From Cellvibrio sp. 79 (GTDB taxonomy: Bacteria > Pseudomonadota > Gammaproteobacteria > Pseudomonadales > Cellvibrionaceae), in contig MVDH01000003.1 of the NCBI GenBank assembly GCA_003056245.1, forward strand, positions 1-64,000: a stretch of DNA of 64,000 nt. The letters run 5' to 3'. Below the pieces are notes generated by a model. It did no database searches. It was not told where the DNA came from and worked only from the letters and a program-made list of their open reading frames with translations. The stretch's first letter is position 1. Each line of letters opens with the position of its first letter. The position numbers and the translations under genes were made by a program. Below are positions 51,486 through 62,696 of the stretch, one piece after another.

Positions 51486-54400
51486 TTAAAACGTTGCTCT
51501 TACAATCAGGGCAGCTCTGCGATCATTCACGAACCATGAACGTCCCGCGGTGGTACCTTGCTTATCAAGAATCATCGTTGTTTCAGTCTGGGTATTCAAC
51601 AAGTTGGTAAATTGAAGTCCCACTTTCAGCGCATCATTCACAGTGTAGAACGCGGATGCATCAAGGAAACCTGCTGCCTCATTCCACAACGGGTATTTAC
51701 TGATTACATCGCGAGTTGTTAACAAATATCTCGAACGCCAGTTGTAAGCAAGACGTAAAGAAATATCGTCTTTGTCATACATTGCAACAATGTTATAAGT
51801 ATCTTTGGATTGACCTTGCAGCGGAAGTCCATCAAGCAAGTCCAAAGGCGCACCAGTGTCATTGGTGGTATCGCTTGCAAACCCTGCGTTAGGAATAGAC
51901 TCTGATTTGATGTAGCTGTAGTTCGCTTGTAAACCCAAACCATCCCAAGGAGCAGGTAACATGTCGAAGAACTGTTGATAGGCAATTTCAAAGCCCTTCA
52001 ATGAACCATCACCGGAGTTAATCGTGGTATCCGTTGTTGCAACTTGTGTGACACCACTTACAGGGTTAGTAAATTCGCGCTCAAAACCGCCTTTCGTGAA
52101 GAAGTTTTTCAAGTCTTTGGAAAAGACTGTCGCCGTTAAAGAACCCACGTCAGCAAAATACCATTCAAGTGACGCGTCCCATTGCACAGATTCCATTGGT
52201 TGCAGATAAGGGTTACCTGCGGTGCCGGTCCACTGATTAACAAACGCACCTAATGGGAACGATGGCTCATCCGTTGGTGGAGCATTTGGATCGATAACAG
52301 GCTGGATAACTGTACGGATATAACCGAGGTTGGAATTGTTTTTAACATCACCCATATCCGGCATTGCAATAGCTTTGGCTACAGCGAAACGCGCAATAAG
52401 ATCTTCAGTCAAACCTACCTTCAAGTTAAAGCTTGGTAGATAGGTGTCGTAATCCGATTCCGCAGACTGGATTGCATAAGCATTATTTCCGAAACCTAAC
52501 TCAGTAGGAGAGAGATAATTGTTAGGATCACTTGCCCATCTCAGCGCCTCGGTACGGTCTGGATATGTACCCGCAGCTACCGCCGCATCTGCCCATGCAA
52601 CAATTTCAGCAGGAGATGCTTTCACACCAGGCGCACCTGCCGGTACAGGGTTTTGAGGCACCAGATCAGGATAATCTACCGAACCTTCCGCAGTACGTGT
52701 CAGCTTGACATAACGCAAACCAACATTACCGTCAAATTTCAGTGCATAGTCTTCAGAGCCGAAATCAACACGCACATAAACAGCATCATTCTTTTCGTTA
52801 GTAACAAACACATCACCTGGAGAATAACGACCTTCTACTGTTGCCTCAGGGCGCATATCCGCAGGAATCCATCCACTACCAGCTGTTAATAAACGACGCC
52901 CCTCATACGCAACCTGGCGAACTAATTCAGCTGATGGGTGGAGTAGTTTGTCACCATTAACGGTTAACACATCCCCACCGTGGAAATCAGACCAATCAAT
53001 CAACTCTGTTTGTTGGCCCGCGACTTTTGCAAGGTCAGCCCAATGAATATCTGCTTGCCATCTTGGCCCTAAAGCACCCCAGTTATAGTTGGTATAGCGC
53101 ACTGTTTGCTCACGCTCAGCGAAACGTACACCTGCTTTTACCGCCTTTAACAATCCAGCATCTTCAAAGGTGTAAGTACCATCCAATCGCGAAGCCAATG
53201 AATCACCTTCAGAGTGCTCATAGTGGTCCATCGCTGATTGCCAATAATATGAAGTTGGATCCTGGAACCAATTAGTGTCACCTGCTGCATCACCGGTAAA
53301 ACCCGGGAAGGTGCCAGAAGCAAAAGTTCCTGGATTCGCATCGCGATAGCCATTCCAGGGATCAATCAATCTCAAGGTTGGAGTAGACCCGGTAACATCG
53401 AACTCTTGAATGGCGTGAGTTGCTAGCATGACAGTTACGTCATCGTCATATGTTTCTGCGTCAATATATTGAATGTCTGCCGACAATTCAAAATTGTCAG
53501 TCGGAGACCATTTCAGATTAATTGCATAATCATCCACAACTGTATTTGTGCTTTTTACACGAGTATCTGTTTGGAATGGATGTCCCCATTGAGCGATAGG
53601 TACAGGGTTATCGGTCCATCCTCTCGGAACACGATCAAGATGGCCGTCAGCAGTACGCCATCCATCTGAAGACGCTAATGTTCCGCTTTGGAATACGCCA
53701 TTATCGGTAAAATCAAACTCTGTTCCTGTTAAAGGACGAGTGAATCGATCTGCATATCCACCTTGGTATTTAAGGGAGTTTTCAGTCCAGGCCAAGGTTG
53801 CATCGGAACGCATAAATTGCAGGGTTCCAAGTAAAGTGTCATCGGCGCTTTCCCATTGAACTGCTGCCGAATAGCCCTGGCGATCACGATCATCAAACTT
53901 TTTAGTCAGGTTGGAACCATTTGGCAACCAAACCTTACCAGTGCCATCACCTACAAAATCTTCTGCCCCGGCAATATCAGATGCATTGTATTGAACGTAA
54001 GCATCACCCTGGATACCGTGAGAAACACCTTTCAACGAGGAATCAGCCACATTCAGCAAAAAGCCAAATTCACCTGCTGCTGTATCCCAACGATCACTGT
54101 AGAGCGCCGATATAGTAGGAGTCCACTCTTCCGCCATATCACCATATGAGTAATCCCCTGAAAGCGCTATTACACGCTCTTCAGAATCAAATGGTTTGCG
54201 CGTACGCAAGCTCACGGTACCGCCAATACCACCCTCGATCATATCGGAGGTCTGGTTTTTATATACGTCAACACCACCCATTAATTCAGGAGGAACGTCC
54301 TGGAAGCTCAATCCACGACCAGAGTTTGCAGTAAATGAATCGCGCCCGTTAAATTCTGAACGAGTAGCGCTCATACCACGAATTACTGCACCCGACCCCT

Positions 54401-54740
54401 CAACGCCAAAATGGTCCGGGTCATTTGCTGCGGCAAAACGCTCAATTGATACACCCGGGACACGTTGCATCGCTTCAAGAACACTTCGATCAGGCAAGGA
54501 ACCAATATCTTCAGATGAAATTGAATCAACAAATGTTGCTGATTGACGCTTGATTTCCTGGGCACTTTGCAAGTTTGCGCGAACGCCACTAATGATAATT
54601 TCGTCTACGTTTTCATTTGTATCGTTTTGCTGTGCGAAAGCAGGTACCGATACTGCAATTATGCACATTGCTAACATGGATTTTTTAAACTTGATGTTTT
54701 GCTGTTGTAGCGCGGTTTTGTCGTTCTTATGGAAAACCAT
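51486..54740 (-). CDS. large TonB-dependent receptor (Xanthomonas/Caulobacter type), copy 2
   Basis: The 1084-residue outer-membrane receptor is a clear paralogue of the one at 44575-48018. The signal peptide (FKKSMLAMCIIAVSVPAFAQ), DEIIISGVRANLQSAQEIKR and the plug segments SLPDRSVLEAMQRVPGVSI, RGMSATRSEFNGRDSF and MIEGGIGGTVSLRTRKPF match almost residue for residue. The barrels diverge more, especially in the long loops around residues 230-330 and 640-760, which fits a different ligand. It ends in LIVRATF. The halogenase and DUF6445 genes follow on the same strand after a terminator. The leader shares two sequence blocks with the first receptor. Confidence 0.92.
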   Translation of the reverse strand: MVFHKNDKTALQQQNIKFKKSMLAMCIIAVSVPAFAQQNDTNENVDEIIISGVRANLQSAQEIKRQSATFVDSISSEDIGSLPDRSVLEAMQRVPGVSIERFAAANDPDHFGVEGSGAVIRGMSATRSEFNGRDSFTANSGRGLSFQDVPPELMGGVDVYKNQTSDMIEGGIGGTVSLRTRKPFDSEERVIALSGDYSYGDMAEEWTPTISALYSDRWDTAAGEFGFLLNVADSSLKGVSHGIQGDAYVQYNASDIAGAEDFVGDGTGKVWLPNGSNLTKKFDDRDRQGYSAAVQWESADDTLLGTLQFMRSDATLAWTENSLKYQGGYADRFTRPLTGTEFDFTDNGVFQSGTLASSDGWRTADGHLDRVPRGWTDNPVPIAQWGHPFQTDTRVKSTNTVVDDYAINLKWSPTDNFELSADIQYIDAETYDDDVTVMLATHAIQEFDVTGSTPTLRLIDPWNGYRDANPGTFASGTFPGFTGDAAGDTNWFQDPTSYYWQSAMDHYEHSEGDSLASRLDGTYTFEDAGLLKAVKAGVRFAEREQTVRYTNYNWGALGPRWQADIHWADLAKVAGQQTELIDWSDFHGGDVLTVNGDKLLHPSAELVRQVAYEGRRLLTAGSGWIPADMRPEATVEGRYSPGDVFVTNEKNDAVYVRVDFGSEDYALKFDGNVGLRYVKLTRTAEGSVDYPDLVPQNPVPAGAPGVKASPAEIVAWADAAVAAGTYPDRTEALRWASDPNNYLSPTELGFGNNAYAIQSAESDYDTYLPSFNLKVGLTEDLIARFAVAKAIAMPDMGDVKNNSNLGYIRTVIQPVIDPNAPPTDEPSFPLGAFVNQWTGTAGNPYLQPMESVQWDASLEWYFADVGSLTATVFSKDLKNFFTKGGFEREFTNPVSGVTQVATTDTTINSGDGSLKGFEIAYQQFFDMLPAPWDGLGLQANYSYIKSESIPNAGFASDTTNDTGAPLDLLDGLPLQGQSKDTYNIVAMYDKDDISLRLAYNWRSRYLLTTRDVISKYPLWNEAAGFLDASAFYTVNDALKVGLQFTNLLNTQTETTMILDKQGTTAGRSWFVNDRRAALIVRATF

Positions 54741-54770
54741 ATAGCCAACCCCATTGTTAATTATGATTAG
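54741..54770 (-). promoter_or_regulatory. conserved mRNA leader of the large receptor, copy 2
   Basis: The mRNA strand reads CTAATCATAA, then GGGGTTGG, then the start. The ten-base block sits at the same distance from the ATG as in copy 1. Sequences further upstream are not alike. Confidence 0.55.
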
Positions 54771-55175
54771 AAAGTTTTTTATAATTCTTTGAGTCAGGGA
54801 GACTCTAAGTATCTATGAGCTTAGATCAAGAATGAGCAGTGTGATACTTACCTGGTCACTAATAATCACGAGCTATGCTCCGGTAGTACGAAATGGGTGT
54901 CGCACCAGTTTTCGCAGATTGCTTAAAATGGTGCAGAGCAGTTTTGACGGCGCGGACGTGGTGATTATTATTAACTGGCAGCTAAATCCTAACACCCACT
55001 GGAAATATCAAGGGGAGCAAATGAGGACATCTAATGTTTTTTTTGACTATAAATCACCCAAATTGACAGCGCTATCAATTGGAATGCAGACAATCATTTA
55101 TTGGCAATAATTTATTTCACAAATAAAAAATCCCATTGCAAGCAATGGGATTTTCAGGCGACAAATGAGGAAGTT
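54771..55175. other. intergenic region upstream of the second receptor
   Basis: These 405 bases hold the receptor promoter and, at 55127-55154, the purA terminator. A 92-codon plus-strand frame (54832-55110) has no ribosome binding site or recognisable domain and is not called. I see no other structure. Confidence 0.4.
55127..55154. terminator. purA terminator
   Basis: AAAATCCCATTGC (55127-55139) pairs perfectly with GCAATGGGATTTT (55142-55154), 21 bases after the purA stop, followed on the minus strand by T-rich sequence. Confidence 0.9.
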
Positions 55176-57691
<2,516 letters not shown>

Positions 57692-57731
57692 AAGCGACTC
57701 AATCTTCAGCAAAAATCCGGCGTGCGCGCAT

Positions 57732-57755
57732 AAAAAAACCGAGCGGTCGGCTCGG
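57732..57755 (-). terminator. hairpin terminator before hisZ
   Basis: CCGAGC (57739-57744) pairs with GCTCGG (57750-57755); on the minus strand a run of seven T follows. It lies 41 bases before the hisZ start. Confidence 0.75.
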
Positions 57756-57836
57756 CTGCGGCATTTTAACACTGTTTGTCACAGAAGTTGTAGGTCAAAT
57801 CTGATTTTGCCGCGCAAAAGTTACTGCGCAAAAGAA

Positions 57837-57862
57837 ACAAGGCCCGCATTTGCAGGCCTTGT
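57837..57862 (-). terminator. hairpin after hflC
   Basis: ACAAGGCC (57837-57844) pairs with GGCCTTGT (57855-57862), six bases past the hflC stop. On the minus strand only a short T-poor stretch follows, so it may mainly protect the mRNA end, with the stronger hairpin at 57732-57755 terminating. Confidence 0.65.
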
Positions 57863-57867
57863 ATGAA

Positions 57868-58743
57868 CTAGTTTTTCCCCTGGGGATCTTTCAGGTAGCG
57901 GAAGAAATCGCTTTTTGGATCCACCACCATCAAATCTTCCTTACTGCTAAAACTTTGACGGTATGCATTAAGACTGCGCACAAAACTATAGAACTCGGGA
58001 TCTTTGGTATAGGCCTCGGCAAAAATTCCGGCTGCTTTCGCATCTCCTTCACCGCGAATACGCTCAGCATCACGATAAGCATTTGCCTCCAGCACGGCGC
58101 GCTGCTTGTCAGCATCTGCACCGATCACTTCAGCCTGCTCTTTACCTTGTGACCGGTATTCACGAGCTTCTTTTTCACGATCTGCCGCCATACGGGCAAA
58201 CACCGATTGACTCGCCTCAGGTGGGAAATCAATACGTTTTACGCGAATATCCTTAACTTCAATACCAAGCAATTTAACCGCGTCAGTATTAATGCTAGCA
58301 GTAATCTCACTCATCAATTCATCACGCTTGCCCGAAACCACGTCATGCAAAGTGCGGCGACCGAACTGGTTACGCAAACCGTCGGCGACACGCTGCGCCA
58401 AACGATCTTCAGCCAGCATCTCATCACCACCGGTAGCCTTGTAGTAAGTTTCTACATCTTTCACTTGCCATTTGATGTAAGAGTCAACGACCAAACGCTT
58501 GTTCTCTACCGTAAAGAAACTTTCAGGAGTCATATCAGCAGTTAACAAGCGGCCATCAAACTTACGCACCTTTTCTGCAAATGGCAGCTTGAAGTGCAAT
58601 CCCGGTGGTACATCAGCCTTAACCAAACGACCAAATTGCAAAACTACAGCCCTCTGGTATTCAGTCACGACATAAATGCTGTTAAACGCCAACAACAATC
58701 CTAATACCGCAATGATAAGGGCAAAAAAACCTTTATTAGACAT
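57868..58743 (-). CDS. hflC: FtsH-protease modulator HflC
   Basis: The 291-residue inner-membrane protein of the SPFH/band 7 family pairs with HflK in the large HflKC assembly that surrounds FtsH and tempers its proteolysis. It has an N-terminal membrane anchor (FFALIIAVLGLLLAFNSIYVV), the SPFH domain (EYQRAVVLQFGRL, PPGLHFKLPF) and a C-terminal helical segment rich in Glu/Arg/Ala (AADREKEAREYRSQGKEQAE). Its start overlaps the hflK stop by one base (TAATG), a sign of translational coupling. No DUF2065/YjeT gene lies between it and hisZ, unlike in many relatives. Confidence 0.97.
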   Translation of the reverse strand: MSNKGFFALIIAVLGLLLAFNSIYVVTEYQRAVVLQFGRLVKADVPPGLHFKLPFAEKVRKFDGRLLTADMTPESFFTVENKRLVVDSYIKWQVKDVETYYKATGGDEMLAEDRLAQRVADGLRNQFGRRTLHDVVSGKRDELMSEITASINTDAVKLLGIEVKDIRVKRIDFPPEASQSVFARMAADREKEAREYRSQGKEQAEVIGADADKQRAVLEANAYRDAERIRGEGDAKAAGIFAEAYTKDPEFYSFVRSLNAYRQSFSSKEDLMVVDPKSDFFRYLKDPQGKN

Positions 58744-59882
58744 TAGCGCAGCTCCCTACGAACAAGAGGCTTGGTCGCTTCAACGGCTGGCGTTGTGCGC
58801 GAACTAAAATTATCAGGCTGTACCTGGGGTTCGGTCACAGCTGAACGATTTCCCAAACGATCAAGCGGCAAATACAGCATATTGTTACCACCCGCTACAT
58901 CCACCATAACCTTGGATGACCTGGACATTACACTCTCCACCGTCTCGAGATAAAGACGCTGGCGGGTCACCGCTGGCGCACGCTTATATTCCGCAAGGAG
59001 ACTCTCAAAACGATCCGATTCACCTTCCGCACGGGCTACAACCTCAGCCTTGTAAGCTTCAGCCTCTTCCAACATACGCTGGGCGCGACCACGAGCTTCG
59101 GGAATGATGCCGTTTGCATAAGCCTGCGCCTGGTTTTTCAACCGGGCCTCATCTTCTTTGGCCTTGATTACATCATCGAACGCCGCACGAACTTCTTCTG
59201 GTGGACGAGCCTCCTGAATGTTCACATTGATAACCTGAATACCGGCACCATAAGAATCCATATAGGTTTGCAGGCGCTGCTTCACTTCGGCTGCAATCGC
59301 TTGACGGCCTTCTGATAATACTTGATTCAGTTCGGTAGAGCCCACCACATGACGCACGGCCGAATCAGTTGCATGGCGCAAACTGGTTTCCGGATCGCGC
59401 ACATTGAGCACGTAGGATTTCACATCAGAAACGTTGTATTGCACAGTGATCGGCAATTCAACAATGCTTTCATCTTCTGTCAACATCAAACCGCGCGACG
59501 GGTACTGGCGCTCACCGGTTACGTTCACAATATAAACATCGGTAATTAAAGGCGCATTCCAGTTAAGGCCTTCCGTTTTGATTTCGGAAAATGCACCAAA
59601 CTTCAAAACAACAGCACGCTCTTTGGCATCCACCTGATAAAAACCAGCGCCAAAATAAAACACTAACGCAATAATTCCTGCGATTGTAAATAATGGGCCA
59701 AGATTTGCGCCGCCAGATGATTTGTTATTACCGGAGCCTGAGCCACCGCCAAAAATACCATTCAGCTTATCTTGCAGCTTTTTAAATGCCTCATCCAAAT
59801 CTGGCGGACCATCATTATTGTTGTTGCCGCCACCGCGACCACCCCATGGGTCTTTATCTTTTCCCGGTTCATTCCAGGCCAT
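58743..59882 (-). CDS. hflK: FtsH-protease modulator HflK
   Basis: The 379-residue partner of HflC has the typical Gly/Asn-rich cytoplasmic start (MAWNEPGKDKDPWGGRGGG), a helical HflK N-terminal segment, a membrane anchor (LFTIAGIIALVFYFGAGFY) and the SPFH domain with ERAVVLKFG and VLNVRDPETSLRHATDSAVR. The coiled-coil part contains EDEARLKNQAQAYANGIIP. Its C-terminal tail is extended and Pro/Thr-rich. It lies 51 bases downstream of hflX in the hfq-hflX-hflK-hflC cluster. Confidence 0.97.
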   Translation of the reverse strand: MAWNEPGKDKDPWGGRGGGNNNNDGPPDLDEAFKKLQDKLNGIFGGGSGSGNNKSSGGANLGPLFTIAGIIALVFYFGAGFYQVDAKERAVVLKFGAFSEIKTEGLNWNAPLITDVYIVNVTGERQYPSRGLMLTEDESIVELPITVQYNVSDVKSYVLNVRDPETSLRHATDSAVRHVVGSTELNQVLSEGRQAIAAEVKQRLQTYMDSYGAGIQVINVNIQEARPPEEVRAAFDDVIKAKEDEARLKNQAQAYANGIIPEARGRAQRMLEEAEAYKAEVVARAEGESDRFESLLAEYKRAPAVTRQRLYLETVESVMSRSSKVMVDVAGGNNMLYLPLDRLGNRSAVTEPQVQPDNFSSRTTPAVEATKPLVRRELR

Positions 59883-59933
59883 AGTTTTTCTCCACGTAGA
59901 AAATAATACGGTTGTGGGGGCTGTATGCCGGTT

Positions 59934-61262
59934 TTACAACTCCCCTGATAAATCCTGTTCGGCGGAAATGTCATCCGCCCATATTAAATGTTCAAACGCT
60001 ATTGATTCAGCGCTGAGGATACGCAACAAATCGCTTTTAGGTACACGTATTTGCAATAAGCTGGCGCCATCATCACGATAAGCTTCCTCAACCACTGCTT
60101 GCTGAGTGTAGAGCATAGCGCGTAAGCGCCCTTGCGTGGGAGTTAACACCAAGCGCCCATTTACAACTTCTTTACCTAGCAGCTCGGAAATGGCTTCAGC
60201 CAACAACCCACAGCCTTCACCTGTTTGCGCCGAGAGCCATACTGCAGTTGGCCTGCCTGCATCATCGCGATCTATATGCGGCTCTGTATCGGTCAACAAA
60301 TCGACCTTATTGTAAACACGCAACTGCGGCAAATCAGCCGCACCAATTTCCTCTAACACAAGATCAACTTGCTCGATATTACGAGCGCGCTCTTCCGCCG
60401 CTGAATCTATCACATGCAAGAGTAAAGTTGAGTTACTGGCTTCTTCTAATGTTGCGCGAAAAGCCTCTACCAACTTATGAGGAAGATGACTGATAAAACC
60501 TACAGTATCTGCCAACACCACCGCTCCGATATCCGCAAACTCAATACGACGCATCGTCGGATCGAGAGTGGCAAATAATTTGTTTTCGGCGTAAACATCT
60601 GAACCGGTAATGCGATTGAATAACGTGGACTTACCGGCATTGGTGTATCCCACCAAAGAAACCGTAGGTATAGCAGCACGCTGGCGCGAGCGGCGCCCTT
60701 GTTCGCGCTGGGAACGAACTTTTTCCAGGCGCTGTTCAATCATGGTAATACGATTGCGCAACAAACGGCGGTCAGTTTCGAGCTGGGTTTCACCAGGGCC
60801 ACGCAAACCGATACCACCTTTTTGGCGCTCAAGGTGAGTCCAGCCACGAATCAATCGAGTTGCAGTGTGGCGAAGCTGGGCAAGCTCGACCTGCAATTTA
60901 CCTTCAAAGGTACGGGCACGCTGCGCAAAAATATCAAGAATTAAACCTGTGCGATCAAGAACACGACATTGCAACTCGCGCTCAAGGTTACGCTCCTGGC
61001 TTGGAGTGAGGGTGTGATTAAAAATCACCAGCTCGGCCTTATGTTCAGCAACCAATTGCCGGAGCTCTTCGAGTTTGCCAGTGCTGATTAAAAACTTTGC
61101 AGTAGGAACAATACGGGAACCAGTCAGAAAAGCTACAGGATCACCACCTGCAGACAATACCAACTCTTCAAATTCGCGAGGGTCTTCGGCATCTTGGGCA
61201 TGCGACAAGTTCAGGTGAACCAGCACAGCTAGCTCACCTGATTCTGGGCGATCAAAAAACAA
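59934..61262 (-). CDS. hflX: ribosome-associated GTPase HflX
   Basis: The 442-residue GTPase splits or rescues stalled ribosomes. The N-terminal subdomain has FLISTGKLEELRQLV and LILDIFAQRARTFEGKLQVE, then the glycine-rich RQKGGIGLRGPGETQLE. The G domain has G1 VGYTNAGKST, G3 DTVGFI and G4 NKVDLL. The start is a TTG at 61262: the residues from there (FFDRPESGELAVLVH) align with the usual HflX N-terminus, no ATG is available nearby, and GAGG lies 10 to 13 bases upstream. It follows hfq by 37 bases. Confidence 0.96.
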   Translation of the reverse strand: MFFDRPESGELAVLVHLNLSHAQDAEDPREFEELVLSAGGDPVAFLTGSRIVPTAKFLISTGKLEELRQLVAEHKAELVIFNHTLTPSQERNLERELQCRVLDRTGLILDIFAQRARTFEGKLQVELAQLRHTATRLIRGWTHLERQKGGIGLRGPGETQLETDRRLLRNRITMIEQRLEKVRSQREQGRRSRQRAAIPTVSLVGYTNAGKSTLFNRITGSDVYAENKLFATLDPTMRRIEFADIGAVVLADTVGFISHLPHKLVEAFRATLEEASNSTLLLHVIDSAAEERARNIEQVDLVLEEIGAADLPQLRVYNKVDLLTDTEPHIDRDDAGRPTAVWLSAQTGEGCGLLAEAISELLGKEVVNGRLVLTPTQGRLRAMLYTQQAVVEEAYRDDGASLLQIRVPKSDLLRILSAESIAFEHLIWADDISAEQDLSGEL

Positions 61263-61299
61263 TTAGCGACCTCGAGGCTATATCAAATAGCTTGATAGA

Positions 61300-61566
61300 T
61301 TACTCGGCTTGCTCGTCTTCTTCGCTTTCGATACCACCAGCTTCATTGAGCAGTGGTACACGTACCGCACGGGATGGGACTACTGTGGAGATAGCGTGCT
61401 TGTAAACCATTTGGCTCACAGTATTTTTCAACAGCACGACAAACTGATCAAATGACTCAACCTGACCCTGCAACTTAATACCATTCACCAGGTAAATAGA
61501 TACAGGTACACGCTCTTTACGCAGAACGTTCAGGTAAGGGTCTTGTAAACTATGCCCTTTTGACAT
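61300..61566 (-). CDS. hfq: RNA chaperone Hfq
   Basis: The 88-residue Sm-like protein forms the hexamer that pairs small RNAs with mRNAs. It starts [20 protein letters not shown] and contains the Sm1 strand set [21 protein letters not shown] and the Sm2 motif [12 protein letters not shown]. The C-terminal tail is short and acidic (ESEEDEQAE). GGAGAAT precedes the ATG. It lies 125 bases after miaA, the common gammaproteobacterial arrangement. Confidence 0.98.
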   Translation of the reverse strand: MSKGHSLQDPYLNVLRKERVPVSIYLVNGIKLQGQVESFDQFVVLLKNTVSQMVYKHAISTVVPSRAVRVPLLNEAGGIESEEDEQAE

Positions 61567-61691
61567 GTTTATTCTCCTCGGGACAATAAATAAATAGAAA
61601 GCAAAAATTACCCACCCAAAACACCTAATACATCCAGTAAGGAGGGGGTGGAAGAATGCATGAAAATCTGACTAGGGTTCTCACGTGGGTA

Positions 61692-62696
61692 TTATATGGC
61701 TCTCGTGCCTATAAAATTCAAGGCGCAACGCACAATTTCTTCCTTTGTGAGTAAAATTCCCTGTTCAGTCTCCGTGAATATCCAGTGTAGATCAGTATTT
61801 GCACTTGTCGACCAGCCACGCAACCACGTGAATTGTCGCTTGGCCAATTGGCGCGTAGCGATAATGCCGCGCTCGGTCATCTCACTGTAATTCCAAATAC
61901 CCTCGAAATAATCCCACACCTGGCGATAACCCACAGCGCGAATTGCAGGCAAATCTTTATGCAAATCGCCGCGCTCATACAATGCGCGCACTTCTTCAAG
62001 CAGGCCTTTTTCGAGCATTGTTTTAAAACGAAGTTCAATTCGTTTATGCAAGATTGAACGATCACGCGGCGCTATTGCTAATTGGCATACATCATAGCGA
62101 TCGGAAAAACTTCCCGAGCTCGCCTGCAACGACTGAAGCTCACGCAATTGCGACATCGTTTTCCCACTAACGCGATACACTTCCAATGCACGACTTAAAC
62201 GTTGCGAATGATTTGGATGTATTTCTGCAGCGGTCTTTGGATCGACTTCTGCAAGTTGCCAGTGAATATGGGGCCAGCCAAACTCCTCTGCTTCACGCTC
62301 AATTTGCGCACGCACTTCTGGATCTGCCGCTGGCATTTCGGCTAAACCGTCCAACAACGCGCGAAAATAAAGCATGGTTCCGCCGACCAATAACGGAATT
62401 TTTCCAGCGCGATGGATATCGGTAATTTCGCGCTCGGCATCGGCGAGAAAATCAGCCACGGAATAAGGTTCAGAAGGGTCGCGAATATCAATCAGGCGAT
62501 GAGGCGCCTTCGCTAATTCCGCAGCCGAGGGCTTGGCAGTACCAATATCCATACTGCGATAAACCAGCGTGGAATCAACACTAATCAGTTCAACCGGCAA
62601 ATGCTGGCGCAAGGAAATTGCCAAATCAGTTTTGCCTGAGGCGGTTGGACCCATCAAAAAAATGACAGGTTTTTTCTCATTATTAGCAATGGTCAT
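61692..62696 (-). CDS. miaA: tRNA dimethylallyltransferase
   Basis: The 334-residue enzyme adds a dimethylallyl group to A37 of tRNAs that read U-starting codons. The P-loop [14 protein letters not shown], the substrate loop [18 protein letters not shown] and [20 protein letters not shown] are typical, as are [14 protein letters not shown] and the [14 protein letters not shown] segment. Its ATG overlaps the mutL stop by one base, so the two are translationally coupled. Confidence 0.98.
   Translation of the reverse strand: MTIANNEKKPVIFLMGPTASGKTDLAISLRQHLPVELISVDSTLVYRSMDIGTAKPSAAELAKAPHRLIDIRDPSEPYSVADFLADAEREITDIHRAGKIPLLVGGTMLYFRALLDGLAEMPAADPEVRAQIEREAEEFGWPHIHWQLAEVDPKTAAEIHPNHSQRLSRALEVYRVSGKTMSQLRELQSLQASSGSFSDRYDVCQLAIAPRDRSILHKRIELRFKTMLEKGLLEEVRALYERGDLHKDLPAIRAVGYRQVWDYFEGIWNYSEMTERGIIATRQLAKRQFTWLRGWSTSANTDLHWIFTETEQGILLTKEEIVRCALNFIGTRAI

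Noticed and set aside
54832-55110. 92-codon open frame upstream of the second receptor
   Set aside because: No ribosome binding site, no signal peptide or domain, and it occupies the receptor promoter region; a chance frame.
57692-57867. Missing DUF2065/YjeT gene between hflC and hisZ
   Set aside because: I searched the gap for a short membrane-protein frame; it is only 176 bases and contains two hairpins, so the gene is absent here and not merely overlooked.
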